Part shown: piece after piece, positions 1 through 11,800 of the stretch
How the letters are laid out: each line of letters starts with the position of its first letter
Position numbering within the stretch: position 1 is the stretch's first letter
NCBI RefSeq assembly: GCF_037038585.1
Contig: NC_092520.1
Coordinates: 58,122,501 to 58,186,500, forward strand
DNA: 64,000 nucleotides
Direction: 5' to 3'
Origin: Patagioenas fasciata
Lineage: Eukaryota > Chordata > Aves > Columbiformes > Columbidae
Made by a program: the position numbers and the translations under genes
Notes under the pieces: model-generated
Databases searched by the model: none
Told to the model about the DNA's origin: nothing
The model's input: only the letters and a program-made list of their open reading frames with translations

Positions 1-2374
1 GAGGCTCTGTTACATTGCACTGTGGTCTAGTGCTGGAGGACACAAAAGCCAAAAGGAGAGGGAGGCCAAGTCTGTGGCATGTAGACATAAAGATGGATAT
101 CCAAGTACTTCCAAACTTGGGTAAGAAGCAACTCAGGCAGTTGATTCCCCCTAAGCATTTGCAGGACCCAGTTAATAACTGCAATCCATAGACAGACGTT
201 TGCCAAAATCAAACACTGGCCACCCCATTTCCCAAGTAGTGGTTTGGTTAAGACTTAACCTTAGCAAATCACGCCCCCTCCATCATGAGCAGGTCCCTGT
301 TAGGGTCTACAAAGCAACACAGGACAGTGCAGAAGGGAGGATTCATGGCACTTTTGCTGTGAGCTGGATAAACCAAAGAGAAGAAAGGTTGCAACAGGAC
401 ATCGCTCCCGCTGTGCTGAGCAGGCACACAGTGAAACAACATCAATTTTCCTTCTTGCTTATATTCTCTCATCCAGGAAATGAAAATCCTGATTTTTGGT
501 TCAGCCTTAGGGCAATTTCAAATCAGACTTGAAAAGCTAATCATGGTGAGTTCTGGCCTGAGGAAAAAAAAAAACAACCAACAGTTGACAGCATTCTGCC
601 ATTCATTTTTCAGGCTGATTCTGACTTCCTGGTCACAGCATAGATTTTTGACACAAAAACATTCAAAGTGAATTGCTGGAAGTTACAAAGAAAATCTTGC
701 AGCATTCACTCTGTTATCCTGAGGCTTCAGACCAGTGCTTTAAAATTCATCAATTTAATTATTCTTGCTTGTCCACAGAAAAGGTGAAACTTTTCAGGCT
801 GCCCTTTAGTATAATTAGTATCTTATTGTTCTTCTGAAAGTCCTCTTCTTTTAATCTAACTCACAGATGCATTTTGACAACTAAATTGGGTGAACAGAAG
901 CTTTAATTACTTTATTTTTCTTGCTTTTATGCACTGCATGTGATAGCAATACATTAGTCTATGAATCTGTCAGTGTGAAACTAAAGCTTCCTACACATTT
1001 TCTTCCAGGCAATTATAAATGCAGAGAAATAACTGCAGTTGCACGCAGCCTGTAGTCAGTTCTTCACGACACCAGAGAGCCATACGTATCTACATGGATG
1101 CACACACGGACACATACTGTTCGAGCTGAAGTTTTAAAGAATATCCTGAAATTTAGCAATGTGTGTAACTAGAAAGACAGATACACAAGCTTAGGTGTAC
1201 TCATGTCACTTTTTGTAAACCTGCTCAGCACATGTCACTCAAGGATTTAAAAATTCACTGGGCACCTTAATTCCTTTATACTTGAATATGTTAATTCACA
1301 CCCAGTTGTATGCTTTAAGTACATCGGATTTATGATACTGCCGTCTAAAATCTATTATAATTAATAGAATTATCATAAGAAAACATGTTATGCATATTTT
1401 CATAAATGATAATTAACTTACTGGCTCAAGCAGATTCAGAACCTCAGCTACTGGTAGCTAATGAATTTACATTATGGTTTGCATTAGAAAATCCCTCATA
1501 TTCAAGAGGCTGGAAGTGTGAGGTCATGTTATTAAAGGTATTGCTGGCTTCATCACTACAATGTAAAGAACTCATTTTAAGTGCTTCATTTAAACCTAGG
1601 TCATTTTTGTATCACATCAAACCTCCTTCTGAAGAAGAAAATCTGTCTCCATGCACTGAGTATGATTTAGGCTAAACAGGAAGAATCTCTGCTCATAGGT
1701 CCTGTACAGATATAGGCTGGGTTTGGACCAGTGTCACTAGGCAATTTGTGTTCTGTCTCAGGACAGTAAATAAGCACAGACTAGTCTACACAGTCTAGAC
1801 AATATTAGACAACTAGCCTAGAAGTGGCTAGAATATCACCAGACATTTTCAATATAAGGTGACTTCAATAGTTTTATTCCTTCACAGGTCATACTCAACA
1901 ACAACTAAGCACTGAGACACTGATTCAGCACCTGACTAGTTTGAAGCATCTCAAAATTTTGATTAGGCAATGTGCTTAAGTATCTTGCTGAATAGGGTAC
2001 CTTGATAAAATTACAAATTCTTGAAACATGACCAAACACAAGTCATCCCAATAGACCAAGTGAGTATTTCTACACAGATTATTCAATGTGCATGGAGTAC
2101 AGCATCAGCCCAACAGGTGAGCAGAGATATTAGCTCTGCACAGGAATGCGAAGGATGCAGAAGGAGATAACTGACTCCACATCACTTGATAAGAATGCTT
2201 CAATAATAAGATGGTTGCAAAAAACATAGGAGTGCTACTCTGACATGTTTTTAACTGCCTGAAGAATGTTGTGACTGTATACATACGTATGAACACCACT
2301 GATACATCTTGGCAGTACATGTGCCTGTTTTCTATGGCATCTGGAGCAAAAGTGGTCTTTCAACTATGATGTGT

Positions 2375-2379
2375 TCATG
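2375..2379. repeat. Target-site duplication of the solo LTR (left copy)
   Basis: TCATG is repeated at 2911-2915 immediately outside the TG...CA ends of the LTR. A 5-bp duplication is what ERVL-type integration leaves. Confidence 0.65.
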
Positions 2380-2910
2380 TGTCGGAAGCACCACACAGCC
2401 ACCCACTCATTCCTCCCACAGCGGGATGGGGGAAAGAGAACAAGTAAGAAAACTTCTGGGCTGAGATATGAACAGTTTAATAATTTAAATATAATAATAA
2501 TTATTTTAATGTAAAGGAAAATAACAAAGAGAAATAAAACCTGAGGAAGAAAAGCAGTGCAAAGGAAAACAATTGCTCACCACCAACTGACCAACATCCA
2601 GACAGTCCCTGAGCAGCAGCCACCCAGCCAATCTTCCCCCTATTCTGTTGCTGATTTTATATATGTCCCTCTGGTCAGTTGGGGTCAGCTCTCCCAGCTG
2701 TGTCCCCTGCTAGCTTCTTGCCCAGCCCCAGCCCTCTCACTGGTGGGGTGGTGTGAGGAGCAGAAAAGGCCTTGGATCTGTGCAAGCCCTGCTCAGCAAC
2801 AGCTCAAACATCCCCGTGTTATCAACACCGTTTTCATCACAAATGCAAAACACAGCCCCCTACCAGCTACTGTGAAGAAAATTAACTCTGTCCCAGCTAA
2901 AAAGAGCACA
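2380..2910 (-). mobile_element. Endogenous retrovirus solo LTR, ERVL-like
   Basis: This 531-bp element begins TG and ends CA and is flanked by the 5-bp duplication TCATG (2375-2379 and 2911-2915). On the minus strand it starts TGTGCTC and contains a block near AGAGTTAATTTTCTTCACAG that I recognise as a very common bird LTR. It has a TATA-like ATATATAAAA (about 2655-2664) and an ATTAAA polyadenylation signal (about 2476-2481). It ends CTTCCGACA. No internal gag/pol/env sequence is next to it, so it is a solo LTR. The 5-bp duplication favours the ERVL class; the exact family is not certain. The 152-aa plus frame across it is not a gene. Confidence 0.8.
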
Positions 2911-2915
2911 TCATG
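2911..2915. repeat. Target-site duplication of the solo LTR (right copy)
   Basis: TCATG directly follows the CA end of the LTR and matches 2375-2379. Confidence 0.65.
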
Positions 2916-3489
2916 TGAGCACAATCTCTCTCTGAGCACCATCTCTTCATCAGGGCCATTCTTCAAAGAGAGGTTTTGGCAACTTAAGAGACAAATTACT
3001 CGAGGCAGCTTCTAACTGTCTATTTTCTGTTAGCTTGACTTTCTCCGGCAAAAATAGAAATGGAGAAAAAATGGGATTTTTTTTATTCTGGTATTCTATT
3101 AATTTTCTAATATATCACTAGAAAGCCATTCATAATTATCAACCTACTCATGTAGTTTCCAAATTCAGAAAACTACAGAAAAAAAATTAAAAAGGATACT
3201 TATTGAGAAGGTATTAAAACAAAACAAAACCAAACCTAAAAAACCCAACATTCCAAATGGTTAATTAGGTAAAGAAGTCAGTAACTAAAAAGGAATTAGC
3301 TGGAGCTGAAGGATTTTCTGTATTAGTAGAAAGGAACCTTACGTCTGTCTCTGCACCAAAACCAGGCACTGCAAAGCCACTGACAACAGAACTGCTGCCT
3401 TGGTAAAAATACTATAGCAGACATAAAAAATGGCTGGTGGATCATGAAAGAAGTAAGAGCTGTGCAACTTCCAAACAGGGAGCAACACA

Positions 3490-3600
3490 TTAACTGGGAC
3501 CCCAGAAGAACTGGCACTGGGTTCTGTGCTATCCATTTTCATTAGTGACCTGCAGGACTGTGTGAACCCCGCACCATCAAAATCACACACAGCACAGGCT
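3490..3600 (+). mobile_element. Possible old CR1 reverse-transcriptase remnant
   Basis: One plus frame reads LALGSVLSIFISDLQD, resembling the CR1 RT block that contains a VLFNIFINDL-like motif. The match is short and its flanks are unclear, so this is tentative. Confidence 0.3.
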
Positions 3601-6600
3601 GAGGGATGACAAAAACCTTTGAAAACAGAGAGGCTATGTAGTTCTGAAGAGCTTAAAGGTAACTCTCAATAAGTGTGATTTAATGTAAGTAATGAATTCA
3701 GAAAGTCATAGAACCTAAATGTGAAATGGACACTGCTGTACAGAAGCTACTAATATATAGAAATAGCCTTGGATTGGATGACTAGAAAGATTTCTCTTCA
3801 AGATATCAAGAATTCTTAGTTTCCTCTTCTGCTATATGAATTTAGACGTCTACATTTACATTCCTATACACTTTTGTAAAAGATGCTTCTGTTTTGCCAT
3901 ATTGGCAGAACACAAGGCAAAAACCCCAAGCTTGTGAGAATAGAGCGATAAACCTAAAATAAATCTGTAAGAGAGCACAGAGCTTCATGCTGCGGAGAAG
4001 TAGTTCATGAAGCTCAAATTAAATTGATTCTGGGCCAGTATCACTTAATAAACATTTTCTGATGAAGTAATGCTGTGGTTCTATAATATATTTACTTTAG
4101 ACAAGTTATCTCATGAGCACTATTAATACTGATCTCTTACATTATATAGGTGAATGATACCTAATTAATTTGTTTTTATTCTGAAAACCAGTGTGATCTA
4201 CTTCCATGAAACACCTTCACTGCACCATTCTAGACAATTATTGTGGCCCACGAAATTTTTTTAAGCTTTAAATTCTGTATTATATCAGTATTTTATGAAA
4301 TTAGATGTAATTTACAAGCTGGATTCGTAGTGGGAAAATAAGTCAGCCGCGTTATGAGCATCCTGATTTTAGCAATATTTTTGAACTTTCTTGGAAGCAC
4401 CAAAATATAAATGTAAGATATGTACACGCTGGCAGGTTAATGATAACGGAACCTAACAGGCCTGATATACTAAGTAGCAAATACTAAATTCTAAATTATT
4501 TCTCGTTAATTTCTTACTAATGCATTTAATCCTACAAAAGAACAGATTTTCACATCAAAAGCAGAATAAGATCTATTTACTTATAGACACTTTGCATTCT
4601 AGAGCATTGAAAGCTCTTCCCTGCAATTGAGTCCATGTAAATACCCAAGACTTGTAACTCAATTATGTGATTTTCCTCACGCAGATTGCTGGTGCAGTTC
4701 CAGATGCCTGACAGTAGTAACCTGTGGAACCTTTAGATGCTGATCCAGGAGGTGACAGTTCTCTCTGTAGGTCGTGTGCCACAACTGAGAGCCCTGTGTC
4801 ATCCTCAAGTGTCTTGGCCACATTAGCTATTTCACATAACACCAAATGCCTACACATGGGCAAGCACATCAGACCTTTCAAGGTAAAAAAAGTGATGGTT
4901 CCTCTGGTCAATAAGCCAAGTCACCAGCCTGAGTTTGCTTTTCCTCTATACCACCATCCAAATGCAGCACAGAACCTTGTTTTCCAAACAACAGACTTTC
5001 CTTAAAAGAGACAATTTGCAGAAATTGAAAAGAATAAAAAAAAAAAAGATACACCTGGCATATCTATAAATAATAGCTGTAATTCTGCACTAATAAAAAT
5101 ATGAGATTAAGGTTTCTGTGACAACATTACACTAGCAACATTGTGCAGAAGAGAAGTTTTTAATAACTTTAAATAACTTTTCCAAATAGAATATGCCCTC
5201 TTAAAAGCTCAGGTAGTTCATACCAACTACCATACAGCTGCTGATACCACTAGGTAGGTAAAAATATCTCATTCATATTCCAAATTGCAGTTGTTTTCAG
5301 AGACTCTGGGAATTTGAGAGATAGGAAGCCTGGATGTAAAACTGCTTGTTTTTTATCTGACTCTGTAAAAAATAAAAGGGAGAAAGGTTGAAGTTTACTT
5401 GTTGTTTGGTAACTGTGAAAGCAATCAAAGCACCTAGGTAAATTTCCTTTTGTTTGTCCTTTTAAATGTGACTTTTATTCCCAAATCCGTATCTTAATTC
5501 ATACTGTGCTAACCTAATCGAGTCCATTATCTCCAATGGGAAGCTCAGAACATACAACTGCAATGAACAGATGGTTTCTAGATTGCTTCCTCACACTACT
5601 GCTCTTTTTACAAAAAGACCTAACAATGACAACAGCCACTCCTGCACAATTGTTAGACTAATAATACTGTGTTATAATACTTTTGAGAACTTCGTTTCTA
5701 TCACAAAGCCCTCTATTGATCATTTTAATAATTATTACCACATTATGACCTCAGCTTAACAAGGAAGATATTAATGTATAAATCAGTGACACTGATGTTT
5801 CTAAAATTTGCAGCAGTAATTTATCATTATTATTGGCCATATATTTTTTCAAAGTGTACTCATTGTCAGCTAACTCTCCTGCCACTGCAGTCAGACACAT
5901 ACATAACCGTTAACTTCAGTGAAAGGGAGTCAGACTGTAACTGAGTTCTACCGACAGATCTCCTAGTTTGTGCAGAAAGAGATTGCAATGTAAGTCAATG
6001 CTGCTGCCAGAGCCATTACAGGTTCTAGATAATCCCATAACAATATCACCCAAAAATCACTGGTGATAGTTAAAGACATTTCAGAGAGTACCTCTCTGGC
6101 TTAAGGATTACAGATATGTCTAGGCACAATTATTCCTCTGAAATTTTATAATATTAGCATTCCCAAGGGTCATTTTTAAATGTTATGTTTCACTTTTAGT
6201 CAAACTTAGGTCTAAAGTTATCATGTACCATGCTTACAGAATCAGTTTCCTGGTTTTAATCTGAGAACAAAATCTGTTTTATCTTTTAAACTGTAAGTGT
6301 GAAAACTTCATCCATATTTAATGTTTCTCATAATTATATCTGTAATTATAACTATAAAGCTTTCAAAATTTTCTGGTAACAGATTGTCTCTGGTGTCTAT
6401 TTGTTATTTTTATCACATTAAAAGATAAGATAGGGCATGCTTAAAGGACTCATGACTTTAGGAACACTATAAACACAAAGCTTACGCTTTGGCAACATTC
6501 CATATTTTACATTTTAATTTGGCAAACACAGATTTCACTACTCAAGAATTAGTAACTGAGGAGAATATCAGATAGCATCTGCTGGGGATAATTCTATTCA

Positions 6601-6659
6601 AATCAATAGGCCCAAATAACTGAGGGCATCTCTCATCTCTTCTATTAATTCTTAATAAA

Positions 6660-7905
6660 TCTTGAAATAGCAGGGAAATTCCAGAAGAATGCTAATGTGT
6701 CATTAATTTTTATAAAACAAGCAGCATGGCTGATTAGCCTGGCATCAACCAAGACAAAAGAAAGAGCAAGCTGATACAAAGTCTAATTGATAAAGAGTAT
6801 AGAATTTTAATGTAATTAAATGGCAGATTTGTCCAATAAAATTTCCTATCTTAGACTTCATAAAGCAATTCATTCAATAACATGACTGATTAAAAAATTG
6901 GCACTATATAATATCCATAAAGCACATGCTAAATGGGCTGAAAACTGATAAACTGACATGCCAGAAAAATACTTGCCAGTGAAATCATCATCATGATCTA
7001 CTATACTCAATGAGGGAGAAACAGATATAAAATCAAGAATACGGATAGAAACATAAATAACAATGATGACAGGGCAGTTTGACAAGTTATCAGGATCATT
7101 TAGTTCCCCGGATCCAATAGATCAAAATGTGTTTTAATACAGCCAAATACAAAGTTACAAAGGGAGGATCACTGAAATCAAACCTTATAGCTCATGGCCT
7201 CTGGAATAAATGGATAAAACAAGATGGAGATACTACATGACAGAATAAAGATGTTACATGAGAGTGTGAGATGAGGGGGCATAATAGGGCATCCTCTCGC
7301 ATTTGTCGCAATAACATAATGACAAGGCAGCAACAGCGCTTTTCCAGACTGTACAAGGAGAACGACAGTGAATTAATGTCCCTATCTGTGTGGCACTCAT
7401 ACAAATTATGATTAATATTACATACAGGATTTTTGTTTATATTTTAAAAAATGTTTTTTAAAATGCGAAAATTACACCAAAAAAATGAAAATGAGAACAC
7501 TGGAGAACACGCTTTGCAGTAAGAGACTTAGAGAGCTAAATAATGTTAGTTTATTAAAAAGCATATTGACAGATGCCTCAATTTGTGTGTATAAGTGGAT
7601 TCACACAGAGAAAATACTGGGAATTAAGGTTCTGTGTAATCCAGCATAAAAAAGGTATAACAAGAATAGAAAGCTAACAGTTGAAGCCAGACAAATTAAG
7701 ATGACGAATTATGAACATTTTTTAACAGTGAAACATGTTTTTTTATATGAACAAAAAGTTCCCTTGCTTCTTCCAACTAATTGAGAATAGATAGATACCT
7801 AGGAGACACGCTGGAGTCAGAACCAAGCTGTACGGTTTCACAGAGAGGAAACAAAATGAAATCTGACTAGATGTTCCAATTGTTTCCATCAATTCTAAAT
7901 TCACT
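6660..7905 (+). mobile_element. Ancient degenerate CR1 LINE copy (reverse-transcriptase region to 3' end)
   Basis: Several blocks match, in the right order, an old amniote CR1 lineage that I recall from turtle and other reptile genomes. They are TTAGCCTGGCATCAA near 6736, ATTAAAAAATTGGCACTATA near 6888, GTGTTTTAATACAGCCAAAT near 7130, GAAGCCAGACAAATTAAGATG near 7684, TTTTTAACAGTGAAACATG near 7720, and a decayed TCTGACTAGATG end near 7863. The copy is full of stops and indels, so it cannot code. Its age suggests insertion before modern birds diverged. Confidence 0.65.
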
Positions 7906-8824
7906 ATATAGATACTATAATATTTTACTACTGCTAATATATTATATTTCACTGTATTTGCCCCAAGGTACAAAGATTTTTATATCTTACCATTCAGTTC
8001 AGATCTTTTATTCATTTTTTTTATATGTTCAGTTTCAGTATTGGGTTTTTTTTACAGTTTTCACAGTCCTCTAGTGTTTAAGCTTAAGCCTCTTTGGACA
8101 GAATTTCTAGATTCTTACTTTTTGGTCAATTTTTCAAGAAGAAAATTGTTTACATATTTATTCAACAAATTAAGAAAAGTACTGGTCTGACTCCCTTTCC
8201 CCTCCCACTCATATTCAGTAATAAGGGATGATTAGCTCAGACTGCCTATTACACGAAGCAGTAATACTAGGCAAAGTTTGATTTTATTTCAATTGTAGCT
8301 TTTTTTTGCTTCATCTATGACCTAAGTTAAGGTCTACAAAACGTCCTTTGACACTCCATCTATTTCTATCCACAGCACAGACATTTTTAAGAGATTCAAA
8401 TTAAATCAACAACCTTATCTCACATTTTGGGATGGGAAAATTCAAAGATGTAGCATATCTTAGCTGAATCACTAGAAGGAGCTGCACAGTAAAAGGCTGC
8501 AGCCCTGCTGTCGTGACTTATCCCACCTCATTTTAGGCAATGAACAGAGAGAGAAAGAAACATGTCTCCAGAGGTTCGGAGGTCGGTGGGTTCAGCCACG
8601 CTCCAGAAGCATCTTTCTCTCTCTGCTAGCCAGAGAGGGAATTCAAGGCATTCAGGTTCCTAATATGGGTGTTAAAATCAAAAGCAGATGACTCTGTACT
8701 CAGAGCAGACGGTTTATTTTACGCAAAGGCAGTGTTGTCATTGCCCAAATGAAAACAGGATGGTTGCGGTTACTTAACAGTTTTGACAACCTGTTGGTTT
8801 GATCACTAGTTACTGTCATTAGAG

Positions 8825-8847
8825 GAAATAAATAAATAAATAAATAA
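8825..8847. repeat. (AAAT)n microsatellite
   Basis: Five to six AAAT units. Confidence 0.95.
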
Positions 8848-11436
8848 TATATCTATACTATAGAAAAATCTCCTGTTCTTATCTCCTTAGAGGAAATTAA
8901 ATGCAAATCACTCTGTCATTATCTTTCAGAATAACAAAGTCACCGAAGTTAACCACAGAAAAATGAATAAAAGAAGATAATTTTGCTGTGGATAGTGCTG
9001 GAATGTACGTCCTGGCACTAGAAAGCAAAGCTCAAAGAAGAAAATTTTCAGAAGTTCCAGTATGGATTTGTTCTTACAGTAATATGCAGGAACAGTACTA
9101 TTTTGAGATTTTATCAAACACCACATGGCATAACAAATCCATGATGGCCCACTTTTATGACTTCTGCGATCAGTCGTGAGGGAGCAGAACTCAAATAGCA
9201 ATTGCAATATAGGTATGGTAATGCAAGATTTGTTTCATAGGGATCAAGACAACTGAATTAATGGCACTTACACAACGGAGGAGGCTGTCACTGTAAGTGC
9301 TAATACATAGGAAATAAACAGAAGAGTTAAAACCAAATCTAGCTAGCTTGCACGAATTTGCATTTCACCAAGGTATATCAAATTAGACTTAATTTACAAG
9401 TTGAAGTGATCTCATATCTATGTTATCTATTACAATCCAAGAAAGTATTTCCTTAGGGAATTTAAAAGAAAGTATGAAAAACGCCTCTGTTCTCTTTTAA
9501 ATTGCAAGGACATGAACTGAAATATATGAAACAATATGAAGACTGCATGCATTTTGATTTTAAAGTACATTCAGGATCACTTCAAAAAACCTAAATTTGC
9601 ATATCAGACTTACCTGAATTAAATATAGAAAAATACCTTCTGAGTAGCTGGCTACTAGCTATAGGGAAAACATAAGCTCACTAAACTGCACTGTAGGATT
9701 TGAAAATCAGAAGCCTGAAGAACAGCTGAGATTCACCTCCACCAAAGCTCACCAGCATTTTTGGACCCATCACCCTCAAGAGCAGAGTCAGCTACAACCA
9801 GAGAGCAGGGGAGGTTTCCCTGGCTCTCTGGACCACTGCACCGTGCAGTTTTGTCTCTGCAAACTTTCTGCTTAGGCACAAGACAAGGTGATCCTCAGCA
9901 TCACAAAAGAATACTTCTCTGAATCCGAATCTGAAATACATGCAAAACAAATTCCTGCCTAAAGCTTGTGTTGCAAAGTGTCAAGCCCCTACACAGGACG
10001 GTCATCAAATGCATTTACACAGGCCCGTCACTAATGCAACATCTGAAGTGGCAGGAGATGCGACTCAGTATAGCAAAAGAAAGGGGCTGCTACCACTGAG
10101 CACCTAAGAACAAATTTTCAACATCATCCAGCTCGCTCCAAATGGAAACTACTTAGCATTTGATGACAGAATGGGCTGTTCCACCAAAGCTTTCGCTTTA
10201 CGCAGGAGAAAGCAGTTTGATCTCTCCATTTTACAGCATGACTGGTATGCAAGGGTGACAGGAAGACTTACTGCCAGAACTGGATTGCTGTTTGAGCTGG
10301 TGAAAGGGTTTCATTGACAGGGCATTACAGAGAACAATATCTCTAAAATATGCAGCTGTAGACCTCCAGTAAGGTCAAATAATTTTGTCAATAAGGGATC
10401 TGAAACAATGCTGGGGCTCCAATAAATTCAAATGTAGAAGTCCAAATTGGTCTGGCCAGCTCAACAGAGAAAACTAAATTAGCCATTGACAGTCTCTAAC
10501 CAAAGTTTCTTCTCTAAATACCAGCTGAAGAGCACTTCTCATTAACCTGCCAGGTAGAAGGTTTACAAAAAATTGGTCTGGATTGTAGATTTAACACTGC
10601 CCCTAGGCAATGGCTATGAAGATCAAAAAAAAAGAGGCAACAGCTGTGAGAGGTAAGAAGTCTTGTTCCTGCTGCCTTGGCAAGCGCCCCACATCAGTGA
10701 GAGTGTGAGGGGAGGCCAAGCCCTTGTTTGAGGTGAGCCAAGAGGACAACAATGAAGACAAGGAGCTGGAAGAGAGAGGGTGGGCAGTAAATTACGAATT
10801 TGTGAAGGATTTTAGGCACTGGAAAAGAGGGAATGTGGTGTATGTGTGTCAAGTACCAACAATGTGGTTCATCAACTATAATGGCAGCTGATGAGTCTGT
10901 TCTATGCAAAAGAGATAAGGAGTGACGCTGGATTTGGGGGCTTTTCTGGAAATTTATTTAAATCTATATAAAATTATTCTTATATGAGAGGGAGCGGGTG
11001 GGAGACTGAGGGACTGACTAGATAAGTGGCTTTAAAAGCAGTGGTGGGGGAGTGGTTCTGTGTAAAGACTAAGTAGGAACATAGTTTATGTTACCGTAAA
11101 ATGAAAAGGAAAAATAATACCTCTGACAGTAAGAAGTACGCTTTGGTGAGAGAACTGGATATGTCATGTGGGACAAGACAAAAAATGAAAGTGGAACATT
11201 CAAGAACATGCTCTTACCCCAACTGCAAATTTTAGTTATACAGAAAGAGAGAAAATAACAGGGTAGAGCAAGCGATACTCACACTCACCTCTGCCCTGAC
11301 ATACAATAGTTCCAATTCTGCATCCAATCTTTCCCACTTTCAATGTGTCCCTCTTTAAAAGAGATGTAGCAAGGGCAAGAGCTCTTTGGATGCTGAGGAT
11401 AATGATACCTGACTTTCATTATGTCAGAAAGAAACA

Positions 11437-11800
11437 CAGAGAATCACAGAAAAATATGGTTGGATAGGAACAGCACACTAAATATAGTTCCCTGGCCCAG
11501 ACTATTTCTACCTTTCCCAAGAGAAGTTCCCACAGCCTGTTTTAAAGATCCTCAGTGGGGAAGTTCAGAACCTCTCTAAGGAACAAACTCCAGGGCTGCC
11601 TTATCCCTACCACTACACAGTTTTTCCTGATGTCCTATCTAACCAGAATTTTTCTTCCTGAACTTTAATACGAGTATTTCTTAATCCAGTGGTAGTACAG
11701 AAACAGAGACCAGACGCCTTTTCTCTGAGCAACAGTTTTTATTCACTCAAAATCTGTTATGTGTCTACTACTTCTCTTCAGTTGAGCTAAAAAACTGCCA
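11437..11800 (-). mobile_element. Old CR1 LINE 3' fragment
   Basis: The plus strand starts GAATCACAGAAAAATATGG and runs through CCTGTTTTAAAGATCCTCAG, CAGAACCTCTCTAAGGAACA and TTTTTCCTGATGTCCTATCT. This is the reverse complement of a CR1 RT C-terminus plus 3' UTR. Heavy divergence makes both ends approximate. Confidence 0.6.

Noticed and set aside
2557..3015. 152-aa plus-strand open frame
   Set aside because: It lies mostly inside the reversed solo LTR.
8926..9207. Overlapping 93-aa minus and 63-aa plus frames
   Set aside because: Neither resembles a NALCN exon or a known family, and there is no splice-site support.
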